DNA of 43,326 bases from Xenorhabdus sp. BG5 (GCF_015163665.1 NZ_JADEUG010000033.1:1-43326); one strand, 5' to 3'. Shown: positions 1-9,847, numbered from the stretch's first letter. Program-made: numbers and translations. Notes: generated by a model not told the origin, from the letters alone.

Positions 1-1
1 C

Positions 2-2389
2 GCAGCAGCCAGCTCGGCCGTCACGGATTTTATCGACAGCTTCGGTTCACCGGACGGGGTGTTGAGTCGTGGTTCCAGTAACGTCATCATTGAAGGAAAA
101 CCTGCGGCACGAGCCACCCTAGATATGGCGGCATGCAGCAAACACCCGGCACCGCCCCTGATAGCCCAGGGCAGTGAATCCGTGTTTATCAACGGTCAGC
201 CTGCGGCGCGGGTCGGCGACAAGCTGGTCTGTGGGGCGACCATCAAAGGCGGCGCGAGCAAGGTCTTTATCGGCTCCGGTCAGGGGACTTACCTTGAGAT
301 TGAAGAAGAGTTCTCCGGCTGGCAACGGGCGTTACTGGTAGCGGTGGAATTTTTGGTGCCGCCGACACGCGGGCTGCTCAAAGGCGTGGGTAAACTGCTG
401 ACCAAAACCGGCCGGCAGGCGGTGCTGGCCGGTGCAAAGCTGGGGGCCAAAAAAGCCGGTAACGTACTGAGAGGTAAAACCCTGAGCTGTGCCAAAGCCG
501 CGTTTAAAGCCAATAAAGGGGTCAAACGTTTCACTCAGTCCACCAAAAAATTCTTCACGGGCGACCCGATAGACGTGACCACCGGCAGCCTGTTTGACCA
601 GCGTACCGAGTTTGAACTGGGGCAGACGATACCCCTGACCTTTACCCGTAGCTGGTCACCGGGATTGCGGGGACTGCTTGGCGAAAACTGGCTGGACAAC
701 TTCTCCGAGGCCGTTATCGCCATCGGCGACCGAGTAGAAATCCTGACGCTGGAAGGCGCTTCCCTGCATTTCGCCCTGCCCCAGAGCGTTGACCACAGTA
801 TCAACCCGGATCACCCGGAATTTACGCTGAGCCGTCAAAAACAGGGTTTTGTCCTGAGCGAGCGCAATAATCCGGTGCGCAAATACTTCACCCGGTTAGC
901 ACGCACAGAAGTGAAGACGGGACAACGCTGGTTACTCACTGAACACCGTGATCGCAATGGCAATACGGTGCGTTTTCACTATAACGACACCCATCAACTG
1001 GACAAAGTCACCCACAGCGACGGGCCGGAACTGAGGCTGTGCTACCGTGAAGATGGCCTGCTGGCCGATATCCGCCGCACGGATAACGGTCTGAATGACG
1101 TGATGGCCCGCTATGGCTATCACGAGAACAGTCGGTTGGCCGAAGCCGACAGCACCCAGCACTTTCACCTGTTCTATGACTATAACGAACAGGGACTGAT
1201 TAGCCGCTGGTCGGACGGCGACCAGACGGCGGTCGGTTATACCTATGACCCGCAGGGCCGCTGTATTCACAGTGTGGGCAGTGGCGGGTTCTACCCGGTG
1301 CAACTGACCTATGAGCCGGGCATCACCCGCTCAACAACGCCACAAGGTCACACCACCACCTGGCATTACAATGACCAGCAACAGGTAACCCAGGTTGAAA
1401 CCCCGTGCGGTCATGTCACGCGTTATGAATATGATGAATGGGGTAACCTGCGCCACCAGATTTTACCGGAAGGACAAACCCTGACGTTAGATTATCTGGC
1501 GGATACCGGGCTGGTGACGGCATTGACCGATGCTACCGGTGCAACCTGGCAATACCACTATGATGACACTGACCGCCTGATTAGCATGACCGATCCCCTC
1601 GATCGTGTCTGGTGGCAGCAATACGATGACAATGGCCATGCGGCCTGCTTTATTGCCCCCGATGGCCGCAAGACCACGCTGACGCGTAATGAATTCGGTT
1701 TGGTTACCGCGGCTGAAGATGATGAAGGGCATAAACGCACATGGGAATACGACCACCATCATCGCCTGAGCAAATTGTTTGATGAAGAGAACCGCAGCCT
1801 GCGGCTGGGCTACGACAGCCATGACCGGTTGCAGCGACTGGCGTCGGGGGGCGGAGCCTTATAGCTGTGGGAATACGATCGCCATCACCGGGTGGCGCTC
1901 AGCGATCGGCCGAACAACAGTCTGGAGCGTTTTCGTCATGACCGGCACGGTAACCTGACCGAATGGACGGATGCCCGTGGCGTGCCATGGTATATCGAGT
2001 ACGGGCCGTTTGACTTACCGGTGGCGCGGGTGGACGGGGCAGGCCATCGCTGGCAGTACCGTTATGACCCGGACAGCCTGCAACTGCTTGAGGTCATCAA
2101 TCCACAAGGTGAAAGTTACCGTTATACGCTGGATGCGGACGGGTGGGTGATCACCGAAACCGACTATGCGGGGACGCAGTGGCACTATGCCTATGACGGC
2201 AACGGCAACTGTATCGAAAAACGCGATGCATTGGGCCACATTACGCGTTTTGAATATGATGCCGCCGGCCGCCTGACGGCCATGCATACGCCGGAAGGCA
2301 CGACGACATACCATTACGATATGCTGGGGCGTTTGCTGGCCGTGAATGCCCCCGACAGGTTGATAAAAAAATTATTACCAACGAGTTGA
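2..2389 (+). pseudogene. Broken PAAR-Rhs type VI secretion effector (5' end outside window)
   Basis: Rhs proteins form a shell around a C-terminal toxin and are delivered by the type VI secretion spike; PAAR domains cap that spike. The frame is open from the first bases of the window, so the true start lies upstream. Codons near 20-90 carry PAAR-like repeats (GSSNVIIEGKPAAR, GSESVFINGQPAAR). An alanine/glycine/lysine-rich linker follows, then the DUF6531-like segment (GDPIDVTTGSLFDQ, FTRSWSPG) and many YD repeats (YDEWGNL, YDAAGRL, YDMLGRL). An in-frame TAG at 1862-1864 interrupts the repeats; the same frame then continues in good Rhs sequence (WEYDRHHR) until the homology stops near 2352 and the frame closes at 2387-2389. 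The shell-terminating DPxGL region and toxin domain are absent. The gene is best read as a pseudogene, although an N-terminal PAAR fragment could still be made. Confidence 0.9.
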
Positions 2390-2436
2390 TCGAGAAGAAT
2401 TTAGGCGAAAATTCTCCATTAGCAAGATGGTATTAA
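2353..2436 (+). pseudogene. Fossil C-terminal tail, possibly of an Rhs toxin
   Basis: Where the Rhs repeat sequence ends, another reading frame carries a coding-looking tail, including ITNELIEKNLGENSPLARWY, closing with TAA at 2434-2436. It is shifted relative to the Rhs frame. It looks like the last codons of a lost polymorphic C-terminal domain joined to the shell by an out-of-frame deletion. The toxin family cannot be named from this stub, and chance coding appearance is possible. Confidence 0.4.
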
Positions 2437-3336
2437 TGACATTTAATTGGATGATTTTTTTAGATTAATACTCAGGCCGGAATTTTTTGATCTTTCCGGC
2501 TTTTTTCTTTTTAAGAGCGGCTCAATCCTTGCCCTTAGCGGCTTTTGTACTCCCCCAATCAGTTCCCGCATCTTCAGCTTGATCTCACTGAGCTGGGCTT
2601 GCTGGCGCTGGCTCTGTTGCCGGATGGTGCGGGTGTCATCGCTGTCAGGAATAAGCACCAGACAGTCGTCCAAGCTTTTAACCGTCAGGCACCACGATCA
2701 AGGCTTGTTGATCCGTATCCGGCAACAGATCTGCGTTTTGCCACAGGGCATGTAAGGTATGTAAATGCAAAAGTACACTGATATGTACAAATTACCGATA
2801 TTTCCTTTCTCTTTCTGATTATTTCTTAATATAACAAATCAGACACGCGTGATCGTCCTAAAACTATCACAAAATCACGTTAGCAACTATTTATCTGGTT
2901 TATTATTTGCTTACCATGTTTTTCTATTTGAAATCAAAAAAAACGCGGGTACAATTACTATACTTTTTAGTCATCCAGAGTGTCCCTGTATAACTTTCTT
3001 GATGCTAAAGATTAGAAATAGGCATCTATTTTTATCTTGTAAACCGCACTTAAGATACCAAATAGCAATTGTATAACAATCGCTTATAAGTAATAAGTGA
3101 TGTTGAATTGTCTCCACAATTCAAGATGTACCTTCATAATTCTAAAAATATCAGGCTGTTGTTGGAAAGGCAGAAGGGCGTGTTTTTTGCCTGGGTTTAT
3201 CAGTGCCGTGATGCAAGATGTGGCGATAAAAATGAAGTTGTAAAATTCATAAGGAATAATATTAATTACTTGATTTTAAAGGTTAAAATTCCAAGGCCGT
3301 TTTCTCATATCAGATTTGATTATGAAGGGGGGAATG
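2437..3336. other. Gene-poor debris between rhs and the orphan membrane gene
   Basis: No convincing gene lies here. On the minus strand two coding-looking stretches in adjacent frames span about 2443-2760: one contains LHALWQNADLLPDTDQQAL and stops at 2678-2680, the other contains DDCLVLIPDSDD. Together they look like a frameshifted gene remnant that I do not recognise. From about 2760 the sequence is very AT-rich. A perfect 9-bp hairpin TTGAATTGT-CTCC-ACAATTCAA lies at 3103-3124 with no T-run after it. Confidence 0.5.
2476..2506 (+). terminator. Rho-independent terminator after the rhs remnant
   Basis: GCCGGAA (2476-2482) pairs perfectly with TTCCGGC (2494-2500), and TTTTTT follows immediately. 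It lies 40 bp after the fossil tail, where a terminator for the former rhs gene would sit. Confidence 0.75.
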
Positions 3337-3870
3337 ATGTTTTTCCGTAATGTCAACAAAAGTAATATGATTATTTTCGCGTTAATGCTGGGAGTTATCA
3401 TTTTATTTTTATCTTTTGGAAACAGCAGATTAGGAATTATTGATTACGCCGATAAGCATTGCCAGAGAAATACAACCTGTTTGATTGATATGAATAAAAT
3501 TATTCCTTTTGAATGGGACAAAATGTATATCATCGACAAAGGCATAGCACCGGAGGATATTGAAAAAATTATCGGGGCAAAATTTAATTACGAAACCAGC
3601 CTTTTTTATAAGATTATTTTTGTCAGGGATCAGAAGGTGATTTATTCAGATGAATATCATCCACCTAATGAATCTTATATGAAAAAATTTATTAAGCCTA
3701 ATTTTCATTATCCTTATGAAAGAGATGGAAATTATTTTAGTCATTATGCTATTTCTAAAGATAATTCCATTCTTTCAGTGAAAATTGAAAATGAACCGCT
3801 TATGAGTGATAAAATCTATTACAATATTTTTCCCTCCAATGCGCAGCAAACTAGAGGGAGAGGGCTATAA
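3337..3870 (+). CDS. Hypothetical membrane-anchored protein, possible orphan immunity protein
   Basis: I do not recognise a named gene. The product (about 177 residues) has a short charged N-terminus, one strong hydrophobic segment (MIIFALMLGVIILFLSF) and a mainly polar domain, so it is probably inner-membrane anchored with the domain in the periplasm. That domain holds two cysteines (CQRNTTC) and an FEWDKMYII motif; I recall a similar F-x-WDK-hydrophobic motif in uncharacterised enterobacterial proteins. The ATG at 3337 (or 3334) is chosen because GAAGGGGGG lies just upstream; an in-frame ATG at 3316 precedes that site. The gene is AT-rich compared with rhs. Immunity genes normally sit behind rhs toxin tips, so this could protect against the lost toxin, but that rests on position alone. 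Confidence 0.75.
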   Translation: MFFRNVNKSNMIIFALMLGVIILFLSFGNSRLGIIDYADKHCQRNTTCLIDMNKIIPFEWDKMYIIDKGIAPEDIEKIIGAKFNYETSLFYKIIFVRDQKVIYSDEYHPPNESYMKKFIKPNFHYPYERDGNYFSHYAISKDNSILSVKIENEPLMSDKIYYNIFPSNAQQTRGRGL

Positions 3871-3894
3871 AGTATAAGATCAATACAGAATTGG

Positions 3895-3931
3895 GTACAG
3901 GCCATGGCTTTTACATGGCCTGTACTTTTTT
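3895..3931 (+). terminator. Rho-independent terminator of the orphan membrane gene
   Basis: A perfect 12-bp stem, GTACAGGCCATG (3895-3906) with CATGGCCTGTAC (3914-3925), has a 7-base loop and is followed by TTTTTT. It ends transcription of the gene stopping at 3870. On the minus strand no T-run follows, so it does not obviously serve the opposing gene. Confidence 0.9.
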
Positions 3932-3933
3932 AT

Positions 3934-4302
3934 CTATTTTTTCTTAATGTCTATTTTGTTGCTTTTAGGGGGCTGGCTTTTGCTTCTTGGCTGTTTCAAT
4001 CGTGGTGAATTATTTTTGTCAGTTAAATTCCTTGTTGTATTATTTTTCGCATTATCTTTTATGGTTTCTGGCTTATTGTTTTGTTCTTGCAGAAATTCTT
4101 CCAGAGCACATGTAATCTTTATGTTTTCCAAAGTGCGAGTTAATCCTTTTATTAGACGCTTATCTTTATCTGCTTGAGCATACTGGAGTTGTTTTTCCAA
4201 CGTTTTTTTCTTAATCTCACATCCCATTTTACCCCAGTTTGCATAGGCAATACTCATATTGAAAACAATCAATACAGATAAGATCACTGTTTTCGACATC
4301 AT
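3934..4302 (-). CDS. DUF1090 family periplasmic protein (YqjC-like)
   Basis: This 122-residue protein has a signal peptide (residues 1-21, ending SIAYA) and a charged helical domain. The core CEIKKKTLEKQLQYAQADKD followed by TLENIKITC has the two spaced cysteines and alternating charge of DUF1090, the family of E. coli YqjC. The molecular function of that family is unknown to me. The C-terminal third is low complexity, rich in Asn, Lys, Ser and Pro, and unlike YqjC, so the ending may have diverged. Two ATGs stand in tandem at the start; TAGGA lies about 9 bases upstream. The gene stands alone, convergent with the orphan membrane gene. Confidence 0.75.
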   Translation of the reverse strand: MMSKTVILSVLIVFNMSIAYANWGKMGCEIKKKTLEKQLQYAQADKDKRLIKGLTRTLENIKITCALEEFLQEQNNKPETIKDNAKNNTTRNLTDKNNSPRLKQPRSKSQPPKSNKIDIKKK

Positions 4303-4438
4303 GAATTATTCCTAAGATTTTGAGATTACTTATCTGAAATTTTATACGCTGATCTTGCTTTTATCCTGAAAACTCCCCCTTAGATTCACAACGAAGAGAG
4401 CAAAAAGAGGCATTTATCTTTTTTGTTGAGAATGAGGC

Positions 4439-4444
4439 TATAAT
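4439..4444 (+). promoter_or_regulatory. Candidate -10 element for rlmJ
   Basis: A perfect TATAAT lies 66 bases before the rlmJ start codon in an AT-rich leader. No good -35 hexamer is visible at the usual spacing, so the assignment is tentative. Confidence 0.35.
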
Positions 4445-4510
4445 GCCCCTTTAGTTGTCTGGTAGGGCATCAGGCAAGTTATCAATATTTTGCTTTCGGG
4501 GTTAAATCCA

Positions 4511-5353
4511 ATGTTAAGTTATCGCCACAGCTTCCATGCCGGCAACCACGCTGATGTGTTAAAGCACGTAGTACAAAGCCTGATTATTGAGTCGCTTAAA
4601 GTAAAAGAAAAACCTTTCCTGTATCTGGATACTCACTCTGGCGCAGGTCGCTATCATTTGAGTGGGGAACATGCTGAGCGTACGGGAGAGTATCTGGAAG
4701 GTATTGCCCGTATTTGGCAGCGTGATGATATCCCCGAAGAATTGGCGGCGTATATGGATGTTGTGAAAGCGCTGAATCCACAAGGTTCTTTACGTTATTA
4801 CCCAGGCTCTCCGCTAATTGCCCGTCACTTATTGCGGGAGCATGATGAGCTTAATCTGAGTGAATTGCATCCCAGCGATTTTCCTCTGTTACGTACAGAA
4901 TTCTCCCGTGACAGACGTGCCCGTGTCTTGCGGGAAGATGGTTTCCAGCAATTAAAATCAAAGCTGCCACCAAAAAGTCGTCGTGGGTTTGTACTGATTG
5001 ATCCGCCTTATGAATTGAAATCGGATTATCAGAATGTCGTTCAGGGTATTCAGGAAGGGTATAAGCGCTTTGCTACAGGTACTTATGCACTGTGGTATCC
5101 CGTTGTTCTTCGTCAGCAGATTAAACGCCTGGTGAAGGGGCTGGAAGCCGCTGGTATTCGTAAGATTTTACAAATTGAACTTGGTGTTCGCCCTGATAAT
5201 GATCAACGGGGCATGACGGCATCAGGTATGATCGTTATTAACCCACCGTGGAAATTAGAACAACAGATGAAGGCCGTATTGCCGTGGTTGCATCAGGTAC
5301 TGGTTCCTGAAGGTACAGGACATACATCAGTAGAGTGGATTGTCCCCGAATAA
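4511..5353 (+). CDS. rlmJ: 23S rRNA (adenine(2030)-N6)-methyltransferase
   Basis: RlmJ (YhiR) uses S-adenosylmethionine to methylate N6 of A2030 in 23S rRNA before ribosome assembly. The protein is 280 residues, the E. coli length, and opens with MLSYRHSFHAGNHADVLKH, typical of the family. The catalytic DPPY motif begins at Asp164, the same number as in E. coli. The SAM-binding region includes the LDTHSGAGRY stretch. I chose the ATG at 4511 because the family begins with MLSYRHS; an in-frame ATG at 4490 adds only seven unconserved residues. The gene is monocistronic and followed by a MITE-like unit, then gor, which also neighbours it in E. coli. Confidence 0.96.
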   Translation: MLSYRHSFHAGNHADVLKHVVQSLIIESLKVKEKPFLYLDTHSGAGRYHLSGEHAERTGEYLEGIARIWQRDDIPEELAAYMDVVKALNPQGSLRYYPGSPLIARHLLREHDELNLSELHPSDFPLLRTEFSRDRRARVLREDGFQQLKSKLPPKSRRGFVLIDPPYELKSDYQNVVQGIQEGYKRFATGTYALWYPVVLRQQIKRLVKGLEAAGIRKILQIELGVRPDNDQRGMTASGMIVINPPWKLEQQMKAVLPWLHQVLVPEGTGHTSVEWIVPE

Positions 5354-5357
5354 GATA

Positions 5358-5510
5358 AAAGTTCAGCGTGGCGTCATTATTAAAGGTATCGTTCAATTGA
5401 TTACCTCTGAATAAACTGTGACTCGATAGCCGTAGCCTATGGCAATAAGAGCTAGAATCGTCCACCGTCAATGATAACTTATTTGTAATAATGACGTTGG
5501 GTTGAACTTT
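5358..5510. repeat. MITE-like unit with imperfect terminal inverted repeats
   Basis: The left end has AAAGTTCA, six unmatched bases, then CGTCATTATTA (5358-5382). The right end (5486-5510) carries the exact inverse of both blocks with the same six-base gap, giving 19 of 25 matched positions. The 103-bp interior holds no ORF and a small internal hairpin (GGTATC with GATTACC). The arrangement resembles a non-autonomous miniature transposon or a long RNA hairpin. I see no clear target-site duplication. Confidence 0.55.
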
Positions 5511-5547
5511 AGCAGTAACTTAATTGATTAGACGGAAGTGACCTAAG

Positions 5548-6900
5548 ATGAGTAAACATTACAATTATATTGCAATTGGTGGTGGCAGTGGCGGCATTGC
5601 TTCCATTAACCGTGCAGCCATGTATGGGCAAAAATGTGCCCTGATTGAAGCAAAGGCATTAGGTGGAACATGTGTTAATGTGGGCTGTGTACCAAAGAAA
5701 GTGATGTGGCACGCTGCTCAAGTTGCGGAATCTATTCATCAATATGGCCCCGATTATGGTTTTGATACCACCGTCAATCACTTTGACTGGAAAAAACTCA
5801 TTGCCAGCCGTACTGCTTATATTGATCGTATCCATCAGTCATATGAACGCGTATTGAATAACAATAAGGTTGATGTTATTCAGGGAGTTGCCCGTTTTGT
5901 TGATGCACATACTGTCGAGGTTAATGGCGAAAAAATCACGGCTGACCATATCCTGATCGCAACAGGGGGTCGCCCGGTATGTCCAGATATTCCCGGTGCG
6001 GAATATGGTATTGATTCAGATGGTTTCTTCGAACTAAATGAAATGCCGGAGCGTGTTGCTGTGGTCGGTGCTGGCTATATTGCTGTTGAAATCGCGGGTG
6101 TTTTGAATGCACTGGGTAGCGAAACACATCTGTTTGTTCGTAAGCACGCACCTCTGCGTTCTTTTGATCCCATGATTGTGGAAACACTGTTAGAAGTCAT
6201 CAAAACTGAAGGGCCAATACTGCATACAGAAGCAATATTACAGTCTGTGATGAAAAATAGTGATGGCAGCCTGACTGTTAAATTGCAGGATGGTCGGGAG
6301 CAGGTTGTTGATACGCTGATCTGGGCGATTGGGCGTGAGCCAATGACAGATAAGCTGAATCTGGCTGCAACAGGTGTTGGGCTGAATGAAAAAGGCTATA
6401 TCCAGGTCGATAAATATCAGAATACCAATGTTAACGGTATTTATGCAGTGGGTGATAACACGGGCGCGGTGGAATTGACACCCGTTGCGATAGCAGCAGG
6501 GCGTCGTTTGTCAGAGCGTTTGTTTAATAACAAACCTGATGAGCATCTGGATTACACCAATATACCAACAGTGGTATTTAGCCATCCGCCAATTGGCACG
6601 GTAGGTTTGACGGAGCCACAGGCAAAGGCTCAGTATGACGAAGATCAGGTGAAGGTTTATACATCGTCATTTACCGCAATGTACACCGCAGTGACGCAGC
6701 ACCGTCAGCCATGCCGTATGAAGCTGGTTTGTGTGGGAGACAATGAGAAGATAGTCGGCATCCACGGTATCGGTTTTGGAATGGATGAAATACTGCAAGG
6801 TTTTGCGGTTGCACTGAAAATGGGGGCAACGAAGAAGGATTTTGATAATACTGTTGCTATCCATCCGACAGCAGCGGAAGAGTTTGTGACTATGAGATAA
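5548..6900 (+). CDS. gor: Glutathione reductase (NADPH)
   Basis: Gor reduces glutathione disulfide with NADPH in the cytoplasm. The 450-residue protein has the E. coli length. Visible landmarks are the N-terminal FAD-binding GGGSGGIAS, the redox pair in [13 protein letters not shown] (Cys42 and Cys47), the NADP-binding [11 protein letters not shown], the second FAD motif with GIYAVGD, and the C-terminal HPTAAEEF whose His439 is the active-site base completing the dimer partner's site. All three catalytic positions have the E. coli numbering. It is monocistronic and convergent with lsrK. Confidence 0.98.
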   Translation: MSKHYNYIAIGGGSGGIASINRAAMYGQKCALIEAKALGGTCVNVGCVPKKVMWHAAQVAESIHQYGPDYGFDTTVNHFDWKKLIASRTAYIDRIHQSYERVLNNNKVDVIQGVARFVDAHTVEVNGEKITADHILIATGGRPVCPDIPGAEYGIDSDGFFELNEMPERVAVVGAGYIAVEIAGVLNALGSETHLFVRKHAPLRSFDPMIVETLLEVIKTEGPILHTEAILQSVMKNSDGSLTVKLQDGREQVVDTLIWAIGREPMTDKLNLAATGVGLNEKGYIQVDKYQNTNVNGIYAVGDNTGAVELTPVAIAAGRRLSERLFNNKPDEHLDYTNIPTVVFSHPPIGTVGLTEPQAKAQYDEDQVKVYTSSFTAMYTAVTQHRQPCRMKLVCVGDNEKIVGIHGIGFGMDEILQGFAVALKMGATKKDFDNTVAIHPTAAEEFVTMR

Positions 6901-6947
6901 ATGTTACTAGTTCAGAGTGTTACTTTTATCGAATATGCTTAGCAAAA

Positions 6948-6974
6948 TTGGCCTCTAATTGTTAAAGAGGCCAA
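6948..6974 (-). terminator. Hairpin between convergent gor and lsrK
   Basis: TTGGCCTCT (6948-6956) pairs with AGAGGCCAA (6966-6974). On the minus strand TTTTGC follows, a weak T-tract suited to ending lsrRK transcription. On the plus strand no T-run follows. Confidence 0.6.
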
Positions 6975-6980
6975 TCAAAA

Positions 6981-8573
6981 TCACAACCCCGGCGCCTTCC
7001 ACAATGACGTCGTCAGCCCGTTATCCACCAGATGCAGTTGGTCTGCATATACCGCCTGCCAGTCTTTTTTCGCTTTTTGGTAAACCTCACGGTGACTTAA
7101 ATTCGGTTGATATTCCTGCTCCCAACGTACCAATCTTTCTCCTGTTATGGGCATGGAATCATATAATCCAACACCAACCCCTGCTGCAATGGCACAACCC
7201 AATGCCGTTGCTTCTTTTACCACTGGCACGCGAACAGGCAGTCCCGTCACGTCAGACAGAATTTGACTCCAGAGTTTGCCTTTTGAGCCACCGCCTGCGA
7301 AGACCAGCGATTCTGCCTGGACACCAGAGAAAGCTGAAACCATATCGAGATTACAGGCTGAGACGATAGCGGCATTCTCTTCCAGCGCCCGAAATAGCGT
7401 TGCCTTGTTGCATTTCTCCGGATCAAGAGAGAGGTTGAGGAAAGATGGGGCGGCGTGATACCACGATTTAAAGCGCATGACATCGGAGAAAATCGGCATG
7501 ACACCATAGGCACCGGCAGGAACCCTTGCCGCCATATCTTCCAGCAGATTGTAGGCATCAACGCCCAGTCGTTCCGCCAGCAGTTTTTCTTCTGCGCAAA
7601 AAGCATCGCGGAACCAGCGCATGGTGAGACCGGTGAAAAAACTGATGGATTCTGCTTGTGCCATGCCGGGGATAACGTGCGGGTTGATGCGGATATTCAT
7701 GTTTGGATCGGTGATGGGTTCAGGCAGATTGACGACTTGCTGCCAGAATGTTCCGCCGAGTACTGCGGTTTGGGCGGGTTTAACGACACCAATGCCAAGG
7801 CAGCCGAGTTGAACATCACCACCGCCCATAATCACGGGAGTGCCGCTGTTCAGGCCGCATTCTGCTGCGGCTTTTTCCGTAATATAGCCGAGCAAAGTGC
7901 CTGTTTCTTTGACAGGAGAGAGGATATCAGAGCGCAATCCCGCCATTTCCAACAGGCTGGGGCGCCAATCGCGGCTGGCTAAATCCAGCATTCCTGTTGT
8001 GCCCGCGTTAGAAGGATCAACGGCCAGCTCGCTACTTAGCATATAAGCCAGCCAATCGCTGATCATGGTTAAGGTACTGGCTTGTTGATAGATATCAGGA
8101 CGGTGATGCGCTAGCCAAAGCAGGCGTGGCATGGCTCCTAATGCCAATGTTTGGCCGGAATAGCGGTAGACATCATATTCAAAGGTATTATTGTAAAGCG
8201 CTTTCAGCTCGCTGACTTCATGACTGGAACGGGCATCTACGTTGGCACATGCCCAGATAGGATCGCCGTCACGATTATAAAGGACAATCCCTTCCCGCAT
8301 TGAACAGGCGGCAACGCCTTGAATTGCATTGGCGGGCAATTCCGCTTTTTGTAGAGCCTGCCGAATGCATTGGCAGGCTAGTTGCCAGTTATTTTTCAGA
8401 TCAAATTCCATTGAACCCGCAACATTCGCCACAGGATGGTGTATCCATTCAGCTTGTCCAACGGAAACCTGATTCCCTTCGAGATCAAATATAACTGCAC
8501 GGATACTGCCAGTTCCTGCATCAAGCGCCATCAAATACTTCCTTGATGGGTGAGCATGAGCGCGTTGATTCAT
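6981..8573 (-). CDS. lsrK: Autoinducer-2 kinase
   Basis: LsrK is an FGGY-family sugar kinase that phosphorylates the opened form of AI-2 (DPD) after import. This traps it in the cell and produces the inducer recognised by LsrR. The 530 residues match the E. coli length. The N-terminal phosphate motif [19 protein letters not shown], the catalytic-region [11 protein letters not shown] and the ATP-binding [17 protein letters not shown] are all present. The ATG at 8573 has GAGGAT upstream. It lies 74 bp after lsrR on the same strand, so the two are probably cotranscribed, as in E. coli. Confidence 0.97.
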   Translation of the reverse strand: MNQRAHAHPSRKYLMALDAGTGSIRAVIFDLEGNQVSVGQAEWIHHPVANVAGSMEFDLKNNWQLACQCIRQALQKAELPANAIQGVAACSMREGIVLYNRDGDPIWACANVDARSSHEVSELKALYNNTFEYDVYRYSGQTLALGAMPRLLWLAHHRPDIYQQASTLTMISDWLAYMLSSELAVDPSNAGTTGMLDLASRDWRPSLLEMAGLRSDILSPVKETGTLLGYITEKAAAECGLNSGTPVIMGGGDVQLGCLGIGVVKPAQTAVLGGTFWQQVVNLPEPITDPNMNIRINPHVIPGMAQAESISFFTGLTMRWFRDAFCAEEKLLAERLGVDAYNLLEDMAARVPAGAYGVMPIFSDVMRFKSWYHAAPSFLNLSLDPEKCNKATLFRALEENAAIVSACNLDMVSAFSGVQAESLVFAGGGSKGKLWSQILSDVTGLPVRVPVVKEATALGCAIAAGVGVGLYDSMPITGERLVRWEQEYQPNLSHREVYQKAKKDWQAVYADQLHLVDNGLTTSLWKAPGL

Positions 8574-8647
8574 AATACTATCCTCGTCTGTTGTTATCTT
8601 CTTTTTATTCGATATGGCACAGGAGATGGATAGAGATTATTCGTCGA

Positions 8648-9658
8648 TCAAATTAGCATAGCTTTCGCGGTCTGTTCTTCTGTCACCAGTGAGTTAATGT
8701 AACCGCCTTTCAGTGCAGCAACGATAGCGTCTGCTTTTTCGATGCCACCTGCCACACCAATCACGTTCGGGATGGTTTTCATTTCTGGCAATGAGATACC
8801 GATCAGTTCCTGATGGATATCAATATCGCTTACCAGTTCACCTTCCATATTGAAGAAGTAACCAAGAATGTCGCCGATAGCACCTTTGCGGCCAAACATC
8901 AATTGTTCACCATCGCTGATATAGCCGGAACGCATGATAGTTGCATTTTGCTTCTGTTTGATGGCGCCGATCCCGACGATAGCGGTATCGGCCGCACAAG
9001 CTGCCAAAATCACGTCCCGTACACTGCGTTCTTCGCAAAATGTTGCCGCGACTTGCTGGGTAGAGGCTCTCAGTGGTGCCGGAATGATGCTGACAGGACA
9101 AGCTGCATCAAGCTGGCCGATACCCGTCATATAAGGGCCAACACCGCCTGACAGCGTCACCAACCGAATTTGCTGGGATGAGATAAAACCGCTCAGATAC
9201 TGCAAAGTACACATCGGCGTTTCACCAAATCCAATCGCTAATAGCTGGTGAGGTTCAATCAGCGTCATTAACAGATGAGCGGCTCCGATACCAAGACGGG
9301 CATTCAGATTCATGCCATCAAGGGTAGGTAATACGCGAACCTGTTTGAGATTAAAGCGTTTTTGCAAAGCATTTTCCAACTCCAAACACCCTTCATAGCG
9401 TGAATTGATATGAACGCGGATCACGCCAGACTGCCGTCCTTTCTCTAACAGACGGGAGACTTTCAGGCGACTGAGGCCGAGTAATTCACCGATGTCTCCT
9501 TGCGTCAGACCATCGTGATAGTAAAACCAGGCAATGCGGGCCATCAGTTCTTCTTCACTCATGCTGTTTCCCGGATAGTTGTAGCTTGAATAGTCAATTT
9601 CCTCGGATAATACGCTTCTCTCTGAGACTGATTGTTTCTTGGTTGATTTGATCGACAT
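8648..9658 (-). CDS. lsrR: Transcriptional repressor of the lsr operon
   Basis: LsrR is a SorC/DeoR-type repressor that releases the lsr promoters when it binds phospho-AI-2. The 336-residue protein has an N-terminal helix-turn-helix ([20 protein letters not shown]) and a C-terminal sugar-phosphate-binding domain. I chose the ATG at 9658, which has AAAGAAG upstream; a GTG at 9676 extends the frame but lacks a ribosome-binding site. Either start makes the N-terminus about 20 residues longer than E. coli LsrR (317), with a Ser/Lys-rich extension of unknown purpose. It is divergent from lsrA. Confidence 0.95.
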   Translation of the reverse strand: MSIKSTKKQSVSERSVLSEEIDYSSYNYPGNSMSEEELMARIAWFYYHDGLTQGDIGELLGLSRLKVSRLLEKGRQSGVIRVHINSRYEGCLELENALQKRFNLKQVRVLPTLDGMNLNARLGIGAAHLLMTLIEPHQLLAIGFGETPMCTLQYLSGFISSQQIRLVTLSGGVGPYMTGIGQLDAACPVSIIPAPLRASTQQVAATFCEERSVRDVILAACAADTAIVGIGAIKQKQNATIMRSGYISDGEQLMFGRKGAIGDILGYFFNMEGELVSDIDIHQELIGISLPEMKTIPNVIGVAGGIEKADAIVAALKGGYINSLVTEEQTAKAMLI

Positions 9659-9700
9659 AATAACTTCTTTATCCACGAGGAAAGAATAAGCATAAATATC

Positions 9701-9847
9701 TCTAATGTACTAGAGGCTTATCGCAAAATTTGAACATATTTTAATGTAGATCTAATTTTTTCACAAAATGTGATCTAATTATTGAAAAATTCTTAAGTTT
9801 TACATTAGAGTCTTGAACAAATGTATTTAAAATAAATAAATGTTCAA
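9701..9847. promoter_or_regulatory. Divergent lsrR/lsrA control region with repeated operator-like motifs
   Basis: Three copies of TTGAACA occur: 9730-9736, 9813-9819 and, inverted as TGTTCAA, 9841-9847; the last two form an inverted repeat. TAATGTA-type elements also recur: TCTAATGTA at 9701-9709, its exact inverse TACATTAGA at 9801-9809, and TTAATGTA near 9741. AAATGTGATCTA (9766-9777) equals one half of the CRP consensus. LsrR and CRP control the E. coli lsr genes; assigning the TTGAACA motifs to LsrR is inference from position and symmetry. Confidence 0.6.

Noticed and set aside
2447-2755. 102-codon plus-strand ORF after rhs
   Set aside because: It is antisense to the more coding-like minus-strand remnant and runs through the terminator hairpin.
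3108-3350. 80-codon plus-strand ORF overlapping the start of the orphan membrane gene
   Set aside because: No ribosome-binding site, no recognisable family, and it overlaps the better supported gene in another frame.
9659-9676. GTG start extending lsrR by six codons
   Set aside because: No ribosome-binding site precedes it, while the ATG at 9658 has one.
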